This document shows, in pieces, positions 1 to 7,979 of a stretch of 33,154 nt of DNA; position 1 is the first letter of the stretch; every line of letters starts with the position of its first letter. The notes under the pieces are model-generated. The model made no database searches. It was not told the DNA's origin and saw only the letters and a list, made by a program, of their open reading frames with translations. The DNA comes from Deltaproteobacteria bacterium RBG_16_64_85 (GTDB lineage: Bacteria > Desulfobacterota > Deferrimicrobia > Deferrimicrobiales > Deferrimicrobiaceae): NCBI GenBank assembly GCA_001798885.1, contig MGQW01000031.1:1-33154 (forward strand). The letters run 5' to 3'. The position numbers and the translations under genes were made by a program.

Positions 1-1
1 T

Positions 2-40
2 TCCATTGGTGCTGGAGTTATATTAATCACAGGAATTTAA
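2..40 (+). CDS. possible 3' end of a hexapeptide-repeat acyltransferase (partial)
   Basis: The last 12 codons of an open frame cut by the window edge read SIGAGVILITGI before TAA. An I-G-x-G-x-x-x-x run just before the C-terminus is what the last coils of left-handed beta-helix acyltransferases usually look like, and such enzymes are common beside O-unit genes. Only 12 residues are visible, so this is a weak call; the upstream sequence would decide it. Confidence 0.25.
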   Translation, partial: SIGAGVILITGI

Positions 41-93
41 GTAGCAGTTGGCAAAAATATATTTTTTGGGAATAAAATGTTTTTTCACTTAAC

Positions 94-1344
94 ATGAAAA
101 AAGATCTGTTTATTACCTTTTTAACGCAAGTGCTGGTACTGATTTGTGGTTTGTTGGTTTATAGAGCAGCAAACCAACAGCTTGGATACGAAGGGTTTGC
201 CATATATGCTTTATGTCGACGTACTAATTCTTTTCTATTCCCTGCACTTGCGGTTGGTTGTAGTGTAGCTATTCCGCGCTACATTGCCTTTAGTAGAACA
301 AAAAACAAACAAATGTCTGACAGTTATTTTAAGGGAGGCATGTTTATTGTTAGCATTACAGTTTTTATTTTTACATTAATTGTTAACATGTTTCCAGAGG
401 TGGCAGCGAAGCTCCTATTTAGCAATAGTAAATATTCAAATCTTGCTGCCCCTATCAGTATGATGATGGTTGGTTATATGTTGCACTCAATCAGTTATGC
501 CTACTACAGAGGACATACCCGGATGGTAGCCTGTAATCTTCTTCAAATTATAAATATTGCAATCATACCGGTGGTGGCGGCCTATACTACCAAAACTCCA
601 GAGGCCATGCTTGGCTGGACGGGCGTTGGTTGGGTTTTTACAGGAGGTTGCGTGTTTGCTATGTCCATATTGCCTAAACTGACAGGGTCGTTATCATGTA
701 TGTCTTTGAAGGAGGTGTTCGTTTTTGGTATACAAAGAATGCCATCAGATTTTGGTTTTGCCACTTTGTTCGGGCTTCCAGCGACTCTAACAGCTCATAG
801 TGCTGGGGTAATTGCCGGCGGACATGTGGCATTTGGCATTTCATTACTAAATATGTGCGGATCAGTTTTCGGGCCTATCGGCCTCGTACTTCTTCCAAGA
901 GCAAGCGCTGCAATAGCGTGCAATGACTCAGCATTCATTAATAAATATATTAAGCTCGCTCTTATTGGGACTTCGGTTTTATCTTTTACAATATTTTTGA
1001 TATTTGAGTTCGCTGCCGAGCCAATATTGAAGTTGTATCTCGGCAGTAATCTATCTCCATCGCTTGTTTCTACCACTAGAATCGTAATGCTTGCGTCAGT
1101 ACCATATTCTATATATGTTGCATCCCGTAGCATGATCGATGCATTCTTTGTGATTGGGATTAATACCATTAATGTTTTATTGGCATTGGGACTATTCATG
1201 ATACTTGTAAATTGTACCAAGCTTGAATTTAACTATGCCGTATCACCTTTATCGGCTTTAGTAGCTTCTCTATTTCTTCTAACCACTGCGACATTAATGA
1301 CTTGTTATTATATCGTAAGAAATAATAAAACTAATTTCCATTAA
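94..1344 (+). CDS. Wzx-like polysaccharide flippase (MATE/MOP superfamily)
   Basis: A 416-residue, highly hydrophobic protein with about a dozen membrane segments, the usual length of oligosaccharide flippases. It starts MKKDLFITFLTQVLVLICGL and continues with a G-Y-E-G-F-A-I-Y-A segment, the typical first-helix region of the MOP exporter superfamily. Its expected job is to flip undecaprenyl-linked repeat units across the inner membrane. The ATG at 94 is the first start after an in-frame TAA at 73. The gene is clearly AT-rich compared with the core genes after 6.4 kb, as is common for variable O-unit genes acquired by transfer. It is followed 30 bp later by a polymerase-like gene, consistent with a Wzx/Wzy pair. 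The family call is from overall character and context; the transported glycan cannot be read from the sequence. Confidence 0.75.
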   Translation: MKKDLFITFLTQVLVLICGLLVYRAANQQLGYEGFAIYALCRRTNSFLFPALAVGCSVAIPRYIAFSRTKNKQMSDSYFKGGMFIVSITVFIFTLIVNMFPEVAAKLLFSNSKYSNLAAPISMMMVGYMLHSISYAYYRGHTRMVACNLLQIINIAIIPVVAAYTTKTPEAMLGWTGVGWVFTGGCVFAMSILPKLTGSLSCMSLKEVFVFGIQRMPSDFGFATLFGLPATLTAHSAGVIAGGHVAFGISLLNMCGSVFGPIGLVLLPRASAAIACNDSAFINKYIKLALIGTSVLSFTIFLIFEFAAEPILKLYLGSNLSPSLVSTTRIVMLASVPYSIYVASRSMIDAFFVIGINTINVLLALGLFMILVNCTKLEFNYAVSPLSALVASLFLLTTATLMTCYYIVRNNKTNFH

Positions 1345-1374
1345 CACTTCATTGCAATTGTTTTTAATAGCCTG

Positions 1375-2616
1375 ATGACCGATTCAATATTTCCATCAAA
1401 AAAATACCTGCGATTTATCGCAGAGGCCGGTTTTTTCATCCTTTTTCCAGGTTTCTTTTTTTACCACCTTTGTGTTGCAGTTAAATTGATCACACCATTT
1501 GCCGCAGGTCTATTCGGTCCAACAACAGTATTGCTATGCGTTCTTTTCTCAATGGTTTTTGTTTCCATCTTCAGAACATTTTTATATTCCAATAAATATG
1601 TTTCTGTCTTGTTTGCGGTATTACTTACATTTGTGGTTAGTTGGACGTTTGTCCACTATTTTTTTGGAACCGGTATTGAAAGCGGCGAAGGCCCTTTGAA
1701 TCAAAGTCTCACGACATTGTTCTCATGGGTTGCACTGTTTTTGGTAGGTGTCTATCTTCCAATACGCCAAGATAGATTGAGAATTATTTTAACATGCTGT
1801 TTTATTGCAATGTTTATTATTGCGATATGTTTGTTTGATAAAAACACAATGATGCTTAATGTTAGAACACAGTTTATTGCAGAAGATAAAATTGCAACGT
1901 ATCAAGGTTTTGCACGTAGCGCATTAATTGTAGCCGTTTATCTGTTAATTACTTATGAATCGATCTATGTTAGATCGATGTTGATAGCATCAAGTATTAT
2001 ACTTATATTTTTACTAGGCGGACGCTCTGAATTTTATGGCTTTATAGCATTGTTTATAGCATTTACCGTCATATTAGTCCTTAAATCATGGCGATACATT
2101 TTGAGTTCGATATTGCTTCTTTTTGTATTAGGCTTAGGTTTGGCAGGATTTATTGATGATTTACATTTACATAGGCAATTGAATCCATCCAGGCAGATGC
2201 AGGTTTTAGATCTGGATAAAGCATCATCTTGGGTGGGCAGGAAGAAATTACAGCGTATCGCGATCGACCAAGTGATGGAAAACCCTATTACTGGTAAGTA
2301 TGCAGGTAACTTTTATGCGGGGAGACCTGGCGGATATGCGCATAATGTGCTTTCCGCATGGGTTAGTTTTGGTTTTATCGGATTTTGTATTTATTTGGGG
2401 CTGATAATTTATTGTTTCGCTGTCTCATTGTTTTCGGTGAAAAATAGAGATGGAAACGCAAACGAATGGGGTTTGGCACTTGCGATAAATTTTTTATCTT
2501 TACTGTTGGTTTTAACGGCCAAATCTGTTTTTTGGCCAATTCCAGCCTTGGGCTGGGGTTTAACTGTAAACGCAACTTTAAAAGGCGAAGCGAAAAACAA
2601 AAACAATATTATCTAA
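1375..2616 (+). CDS. Wzy-like O-antigen polymerase/ligase membrane protein
   Basis: A 413-residue polytopic membrane protein with ten or more hydrophobic stretches. Around residues 300-345 it has a large polar loop (NPITGKYAGNF, then GGYAHNVLSAWVSFGFIG) leading into a membrane helix. The H-N followed by a membrane helix starting G-F-I-G is characteristic of the O-antigen ligase/polymerase (Wzy_C/WaaL) superfamily. It probably polymerises the repeat unit at the periplasmic face. The ATG at 1375 has no clear Shine-Dalgarno sequence. It shares the low GC of the flippase gene before it. Ligase and polymerase cannot be told apart by sequence inspection; the flippase beside it favours polymerase. 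Confidence 0.7.
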   Translation: MTDSIFPSKKYLRFIAEAGFFILFPGFFFYHLCVAVKLITPFAAGLFGPTTVLLCVLFSMVFVSIFRTFLYSNKYVSVLFAVLLTFVVSWTFVHYFFGTGIESGEGPLNQSLTTLFSWVALFLVGVYLPIRQDRLRIILTCCFIAMFIIAICLFDKNTMMLNVRTQFIAEDKIATYQGFARSALIVAVYLLITYESIYVRSMLIASSIILIFLLGGRSEFYGFIALFIAFTVILVLKSWRYILSSILLLFVLGLGLAGFIDDLHLHRQLNPSRQMQVLDLDKASSWVGRKKLQRIAIDQVMENPITGKYAGNFYAGRPGGYAHNVLSAWVSFGFIGFCIYLGLIIYCFAVSLFSVKNRDGNANEWGLALAINFLSLLLVLTAKSVFWPIPALGWGLTVNATLKGEAKNKNNII

Positions 2617-2644
2617 ATATCGAAAACAAATTCAGTCTTTATCT

Positions 2645-3769
2645 ATCAAAAAAATTATTCATCTCACCACTCTTCACCCCCGCACTGACGCTCGTATCTT
2701 CGTCAAACAGGTCCAGACGCTCAATAAAGCAATACCGTATGAAGTGGCGTTAGTAGTGGCGGATGGAATTGGTAATGAGTTATCAGAGGAGAAGCCTTAC
2801 ATATATGACTTGGGAAGTCTGAGAATATGGCGTTTTTGTCGTGCCCTAGTGGGTCCAGCGCGTGCTATTCGTTTCATTTTCAAGAAGAAACCAGTTCTAA
2901 TTCATTTCCACGACCCGGAATTAATCCCTTTGGGATTATTGCTAAAAATGCTTGGACATAAGGTTCTCTATGATGTCCATGAAGATGTGCCGCTCCAAGT
3001 ACTGAATAAGTATTGGATACCCGAAGTTCTCCGGCGCCCTGTTGCATTGTCTATGAGTACGCTGGAGTGGCTTGCTGCAAGGTTCTTTGATGCGATTGTG
3101 CCCGCGACGCCAAAAATCGCGAAGCGTTTCCCCTCATATAAAACAGTTGTGGTGCAAAACTTCCCCATCAAGTCTGAACTGCTCCTGTCTGCTTCAACAC
3201 CTTATGCTCGGCGACCGCTGAAGTTCGCTTATCTAGGGCGGATTGCGAAAAATCGCGGTGCGCGGGAGATGGTCCACGCGTTGGGGTCTCTTCGACACTT
3301 GCCGAATGTAAGGCTGGAGATGGCGGGCAGATTTGATCCTGAGGCTTTGAAGGATGAGCTATGTATATTGCCCTCTTGGTCGGCAGTTAATTATCACGGA
3401 CTTATGACCCGTCCGGAAGTTGCAGGCTTGTTGGGTAATGTGAGGGCAGGACTTGTAGTTCTATCCCCGACGCAGAATTACGTTGATGCTTATCCTGTAA
3501 AAATGTTCGAGTACATGGCCGCTGGCTTGCCGGTAATCGCCTCTGATTTTCCATTGTGGCGGCAAATTGTTGGTGGCGCAGGCTGTGGCTTGCTGGTAGA
3601 TCCAATGAATCCAAAAGCAATTGCAGATGCAATGATCTGGATACTTGAATACCCGGCTGAAGCCGAGGCAATGGGACAGCGCGGCAAAAAAATTGTGGAC
3701 GAAATTTATAATTGGGACACGGAAGCAGCCAAACTGATTAATTTGTATCGCAAGCTTATTCCTTCGTAG
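2645..3769 (+). CDS. GT4-family glycosyltransferase with a non-canonical (ATC?) start
   Basis: This is a GT-B fold glycosyltransferase of family 4, expected to add a sugar to the lipid-linked unit at the cytoplasmic face. The C-terminal half carries the donor-binding motif around PVKMFEYMAAGLPVIASDF, preceded by FAYLGRIAKNRGAREM. The first canonical start is GTG at 2744, but the frame is open back to 2582. The residues before that GTG read I-K-K-I-I-H-L-T-T-L-H-P-R-T-D-A-R-I-F, which is the normal N-terminus of this family (usually MKKIIHLTT.HPR). No ATG, GTG or TTG lies in frame between 2582 and 2744. ATC at 2645 sits exactly where ATG is expected, so I annotate from there (374 aa). From GTG 2744 the protein would be 341 aa and lack the first Rossmann strand. 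Base composition is intermediate between the AT-rich genes before it and the GC-rich core. Confidence 0.75.
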   Translation: MKKIIHLTTLHPRTDARIFVKQVQTLNKAIPYEVALVVADGIGNELSEEKPYIYDLGSLRIWRFCRALVGPARAIRFIFKKKPVLIHFHDPELIPLGLLLKMLGHKVLYDVHEDVPLQVLNKYWIPEVLRRPVALSMSTLEWLAARFFDAIVPATPKIAKRFPSYKTVVVQNFPIKSELLLSASTPYARRPLKFAYLGRIAKNRGAREMVHALGSLRHLPNVRLEMAGRFDPEALKDELCILPSWSAVNYHGLMTRPEVAGLLGNVRAGLVVLSPTQNYVDAYPVKMFEYMAAGLPVIASDFPLWRQIVGGAGCGLLVDPMNPKAIADAMIWILEYPAEAEAMGQRGKKIVDEIYNWDTEAAKLINLYRKLIPS

Positions 3770-3865
3770 GGGACGAACAACTTATAACAGATGTTTTCGC
3801 TATCGAATTTGTCGTATCCCCATAAACAAAAGACATCACGATCGTTTTTTGGGGAGATGACCTGA

Positions 3866-5194
3866 ATGTCAGCCAAGCGAGATCGGAAAACAAAACGCCT
3901 TATTTACTTGTGTGATACCGCTTCGGATGGTGAGTCGGCAGGCGTAATTCGCCCTCTCGCTTTGGCTGACCTTGCCAGGCGTGGTGGGTACCGGCCCCTG
4001 ATCGTTTCTTCGACGGTGAGTAATAAGTCAATGGTTCGCAGTCCCGCCGGAATTAGACGGATAGGCAGTGTTCCATTTCTGAGGCTGGAAGGGCTCTTTG
4101 TCGCGGCAAAGGGGCTGCGGAGAGCACTGAATATGGCAGTCTTTTTTGTGCGATCGACGTTTCTCCTTTGGCGACTGCATCGGAAGCCTGGTATTAAAGT
4201 GGTGGTTACATCTTCGACTGGTTTGCTGGACTCATTTGCGGGCTGGATGGCAAAAAAGTTTTTCGGATTTAGTTGGCTTCTCGAAGTGCGCGATATCTGG
4301 CCGGACGCGCCGAAGCAGTTGCGCCCCGAGCTGCGTTCCTACGGGTTTTATGCCTTGACAGGATCAGCGTTGAAAACAGCCCTAAATAATGCTGATGCGA
4401 TATTATCGCCCCTGAAGCGGCTACAGGCGTATGCCGAGCAGCGAGGTGTGCCTGCCCGGGTGCCGTTCTTACATATTCCAAATTGCATTTATGCTCTTAA
4501 TAAAAAAGTGTGCACCAGTAACGAACCTTCGACGAATGCTCCTTCAAGCGTGTGGCAAGCAATTGAGGAATTGCGTCAGCAAGCCAAACCGATCGTTGCT
4601 TATTTTGGTTCGATGAACACGGCGAACGGGGTTGAGCGGTTGTTTGACCTTTTTGGTCGAATCCCTGAACACGAGGCCAGTTTCTTGTTTGTCGGGGACG
4701 GTCCTGCTCTGCCCTATTTAAAGACTTTGGCGATAGGGAAAAAACATGTGAGGGTTTGTGATGGTGTTCCACAGGCGGCGTGTCGGGCACTGATGGGCCA
4801 TGTTGATATTCTGGCTTTCGGGGTGCCACCGATTCCTGTGTATGCCTATGGACTCAGTCCGATAAAGCTTTCGGAATACCTTCATGCAGGTAAGCCAATC
4901 TTCTACTGGGGAGCACCTATTGATGGGTGCGATGTCCCTGAAGATGCCCCGGCTATAGTTTCAGTGGATAGTTCTGATCCGAACATAGCCGCTCGGTCTT
5001 TGTTGAACCTGGTTCAAGAATCACCTGAAACAAGAAGGTTTCGAAGCGAATGCGCCAGTAGGCTAGGAGCTAAACGTTTTCGATATGCGGCTTATGAACG
5101 GCAACTCTGCACCCTGTTGGCATCGATTACGGGACAAATCCTTCAGTCCGAGCATGAAGATTCCCTTCCTTCAACAGTCATGAGTTATAAGTAG
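3866..5194 (+). CDS. GT4-like glycosyltransferase (WbuB type)
   Basis: A 442-residue GT-B glycosyltransferase. The N-terminal domain contains the EVRDIWPD motif, highly typical of the WbuB/WcaI-like branch, followed by ADAILSPLKR and the start of the second domain (AYFGSMNTANGVERLF). The nucleotide-sugar site follows at FLFVGDGPALPYLK and at YGLSPIKLSEYLHAGKPIF. It would transfer a sugar to the undecaprenyl-linked intermediate in the cytoplasm. ATG 3866 has a GGGGAG site 9 bp upstream; an ATG at 3857 in the same frame runs into TGA at once, so 3866 is the start. The acceptor and the sugar cannot be inferred. Confidence 0.82.
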   Translation: MSAKRDRKTKRLIYLCDTASDGESAGVIRPLALADLARRGGYRPLIVSSTVSNKSMVRSPAGIRRIGSVPFLRLEGLFVAAKGLRRALNMAVFFVRSTFLLWRLHRKPGIKVVVTSSTGLLDSFAGWMAKKFFGFSWLLEVRDIWPDAPKQLRPELRSYGFYALTGSALKTALNNADAILSPLKRLQAYAEQRGVPARVPFLHIPNCIYALNKKVCTSNEPSTNAPSSVWQAIEELRQQAKPIVAYFGSMNTANGVERLFDLFGRIPEHEASFLFVGDGPALPYLKTLAIGKKHVRVCDGVPQAACRALMGHVDILAFGVPPIPVYAYGLSPIKLSEYLHAGKPIFYWGAPIDGCDVPEDAPAIVSVDSSDPNIAARSLLNLVQESPETRRFRSECASRLGAKRFRYAAYERQLCTLLASITGQILQSEHEDSLPSTVMSYK

Positions 5195-5228
5195 AAATCT
5201 ACAGACGGGCTGGAGGTCGAGACGGTTC

Positions 5229-6383
5229 ATGAAAGATTGTTCGAGGGCTCTTCTTGTTAATTTTATTCTTCTGGTTTTGGCATGTGTGACTCCCCCGGGG
5301 GTGTTTGCAGCGAAACTTGTATCCTCAAGTACCCGGGATGAACTAGTTGATAAATTCGACGCGATGGACCAGGCGATCAACAAAGGGGAAGGATACAGCA
5401 GGTCAACGAATGATAATAGTGTGCTTGCTTGGGCGGAAAGTTATCTTCTCGAAGCCTACCTGGACATGTTCGAAGCCACTCGGAATGCTAAATACCTTGC
5501 TTCTTTCGTCCGGCATGCCGACCGCGTAGTTGGCAATACCGACCTGAAACGTGGCATTACCGATTACGGAGGCCGCTCAGTTGTCGGTTGGAACTCGACC
5601 CACTACAGCAGGAATGGTGAGAGGCTCGTGTGGTTGGTGCATTCAGGAATGATTACCTACCCGTTGGCCCGTTTTGCGTGGTTAGTTGATAATTGCATGG
5701 TGGTCAGTTACCGATCTCAGGCCCTAACTTATACCAATGTGGCGAAGTCAGCATTGGCGGTTTTTGAAAAAAACTGGAACTATGATGCTTCAACAGGCAG
5801 AGGCTACTATCAGTTTTTTGCCGATGAACCTCATTCCGCCAATTCTCCAAATCCCCCCGTGCCGCTGCCCTTCAACCAGCAGTTGGCTGCCGGTCGTACC
5901 TTAATAATGCTACACAAGGTGACCGGAAACAACGAGTATCGGGAAAAAGCCGAGGCCCTGGCAAGGCATTTTCGCAGCAATTTGAAGGGGAACAAGGGGC
6001 CGTATATTTGGACGTATTGGTATGGTAAGGGATTAGACCGATCAAAAACGATCGAAGATATCTCCCATGGAGCGATAGACCTCGATTTCGCTATACTTGC
6101 TTATCGTTCAGGTATCGTTTTTAACCGTGAAGACCTGTCAAGATTCCAGGAGACTTATGAAAAGAATATCCATAAGAGCGGGACGGTAGCCAATACGGTA
6201 GATGGTAGAGGAGAGGGTAGATACAAGAATGCAATCGGTCGGTGGCTGGAACTGGCTGAATTCAGTTGCGTTCCGTGGAAGGACTTTTATGCATTTTACT
6301 TGTTGGGGGACCTCGGTCGGCATCCAGAAGTAATGCTTGGAACGGCGAAACTGGTTAAGTACTTTGATAAGTGCTTCAAGTGA
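5229..6383 (+). CDS. secreted alpha/alpha-toroid protein, putative glycan-modifying enzyme
   Basis: A 384-residue protein with an N-terminal signal peptide (hydrophobic residues about 8-26, then a V-F-A-A cleavage region). The rest is mainly helical. It has repeating helix pairs and patterns such as FNQQLAAGRTLIMLHKVTGN and E-D-I-S-H-G-A-I-D-L-D-F, which resemble six-hairpin (alpha/alpha)6 barrels of the glucuronyl C5-epimerase, polysaccharide lyase and glycosidase group. I cannot name the reaction. In an exopolysaccharide locus a periplasmic enzyme acting on the nascent polymer (lyase, hydrolase or epimerase) is likely. It follows a glycosyltransferase by 34 bp and has a GGAGG site near 5212. 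There is no PEP-CTERM-like tail. Confidence 0.6.
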   Translation: MKDCSRALLVNFILLVLACVTPPGVFAAKLVSSSTRDELVDKFDAMDQAINKGEGYSRSTNDNSVLAWAESYLLEAYLDMFEATRNAKYLASFVRHADRVVGNTDLKRGITDYGGRSVVGWNSTHYSRNGERLVWLVHSGMITYPLARFAWLVDNCMVVSYRSQALTYTNVAKSALAVFEKNWNYDASTGRGYYQFFADEPHSANSPNPPVPLPFNQQLAAGRTLIMLHKVTGNNEYREKAEALARHFRSNLKGNKGPYIWTYWYGKGLDRSKTIEDISHGAIDLDFAILAYRSGIVFNREDLSRFQETYEKNIHKSGTVANTVDGRGEGRYKNAIGRWLELAEFSCVPWKDFYAFYLLGDLGRHPEVMLGTAKLVKYFDKCFK

Positions 6384-6441
6384 AGTATCCGGTCTGGCAA
6401 TAGAGAGGGCGGGATTGTTGCCTGGGATGATTGGTGGTTGA

Positions 6442-7977
6442 TTGAGAACTGGGTTTATTGAAAAAGCTGCAAGGTTGAGTGCGGTTTTTGTATATATACT
6501 GCTCGGGGCGGTGCTATACCGTACGTCGGTTCACACCCTGCTCAGAATGTGGCAGCGGGAAGACTTCACCTACGGCTACATTATTCCCCCGATAGTCCTC
6601 TACCTCCTCTGGGATAAACGGGATGAGCTGAAGAGAATTCCGCCGGAACCCTCCTGGGGAGGGTTCTTTCCGCTCGGGGCGGGAATCGGTCTTTACGTGC
6701 TGGGCGAACTGGGGGGGGAATACACCGCGCTGTTCCTGTCGCTCTGGCTGGTTGTGGTCGGTCTTTGTTGGCTGCATCTCGGTTGGCGAAAATTGAAGGT
6801 CATCGCCTTTCCCCTGGCCTTCCTGCTCGTGATGTTCCCTCCGCCGAATCTCATCTACAGCAATGTCTCCCTGAAGTTGAAGCTCCTCTCCTCCCGGATC
6901 GGTGTGCATATGCTGCAGTTCCTCGGGATGAGCGCCTACCGGGAAGGGAACATCATCGACCTGGGCTTTTCCAAGTTGCAGGTGGTGGACGCATGCAGCG
7001 GCCTGCGCTACCTCATTCCCCTGGTGGCGCTCGGGTTCCTGCTCGCGTACCATTACCGGCTTTCGTTCCGGAAAGGTGCGATCCTTGTCCTTTCGGCGAT
7101 ACCGGTGACGATCGTAACCAACAGCCTGCGCCTTGCGTCCGTCGGGGTTCTCTACCCGATCTGGGGCCCCCGCGTGGCGGAAGGGATCTTTCACGACTTT
7201 TCCGGATGGCTGATCTTCATGGTCAGTCTCGCCATTCTCCTTCTGGAAGTGTGGGCGTTGAATCGATGGTTTCCGGGGAGGCGCCTTGAACCCTCCATTC
7301 CCCTGGAGGAAGTAAAACCCGTGGTGGGAAGCATGCCCCAATCCGTCGTCGCGATCCTTCTCCTTGGGGGGACGTTGGCGATCTTCCAGGGGGTGAATTT
7401 TCGGGAGAAGGTGCCCTTGACCAAATCCCTCGTTCAGTTTCCCTTGGCGGTCAGCGAGTGGGGCGGCACCCGCTCTTCGATGGAACCGATGGTCCTGGAC
7501 GTCCTCAAGCCAAGCGACTATGCACTCATCGACTACAAAGACCGGCATGGAAAAGAGGTCAACGTCTACGTCGCCTATAACGAAAGCCAGCGGAAAGGGG
7601 AGTCGAGCCACTCGCCCGACTCCTGTCTTCCGGGAAGCGGCTGGGTGTTCCGGGATTCCGGAACGATCGCCTTGCCGGTAAAGAACGGCGACGGGAGCCC
7701 GATGCGGGTGAGCCGGGCCTTCGTGGAGAAAAGCGGCGTCCGCCAGCTTACCTACTACTGGTTCCCGCAGCGCGGGCGGGTCCTCACGAACATGTACCAG
7801 TTGAAGATCTACGCCTTCTGGGACGCCCTCACGCGGCGGCGGACCGACGGCGCCCTGATCCGGCTGATCACCCCGGTGTACGAATCGGAGCAGCTTGGGG
7901 ACGCCGAGGCGAGGCTTCAGGAATTCACCCGGCAGATCGTGCCTGTCCTGGATACGTTTCTTCCGGGGGCGGGATAG
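6442..7977 (+). CDS. exosortase fused to an EpsI (DUF3485) domain
   Basis: A 511-residue fusion. Residues about 1-280 are a multi-spanning exosortase with all three active-site positions: Cys185 in VVDACSGLRYL, Arg230 in TNSLRLASVG and His251 in EGIFHDFSGW. Residues about 290-511 are a periplasmic EpsI domain with HSPDSCLPGSGW and the tail YYWFPQRGR. Exosortases cut the C-terminal sorting signal of PEP-CTERM-type proteins at the inner membrane, and EpsI partners are tied to exopolysaccharide loci. The single-chain architecture is known for XrtA- and XrtD-type enzymes; I cannot decide the subtype. TTG 6442 directly follows an in-frame TGA and is the first possible start; a TTG at 6475 is an alternative. 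This gene opens the GC-rich core. No substrate protein with a sorting signal is visible in the window. Confidence 0.9.
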   Translation: MRTGFIEKAARLSAVFVYILLGAVLYRTSVHTLLRMWQREDFTYGYIIPPIVLYLLWDKRDELKRIPPEPSWGGFFPLGAGIGLYVLGELGGEYTALFLSLWLVVVGLCWLHLGWRKLKVIAFPLAFLLVMFPPPNLIYSNVSLKLKLLSSRIGVHMLQFLGMSAYREGNIIDLGFSKLQVVDACSGLRYLIPLVALGFLLAYHYRLSFRKGAILVLSAIPVTIVTNSLRLASVGVLYPIWGPRVAEGIFHDFSGWLIFMVSLAILLLEVWALNRWFPGRRLEPSIPLEEVKPVVGSMPQSVVAILLLGGTLAIFQGVNFREKVPLTKSLVQFPLAVSEWGGTRSSMEPMVLDVLKPSDYALIDYKDRHGKEVNVYVAYNESQRKGESSHSPDSCLPGSGWVFRDSGTIALPVKNGDGSPMRVSRAFVEKSGVRQLTYYWFPQRGRVLTNMYQLKIYAFWDALTRRRTDGALIRLITPVYESEQLGDAEARLQEFTRQIVPVLDTFLPGAG

Positions 7978-7979
7978 CG

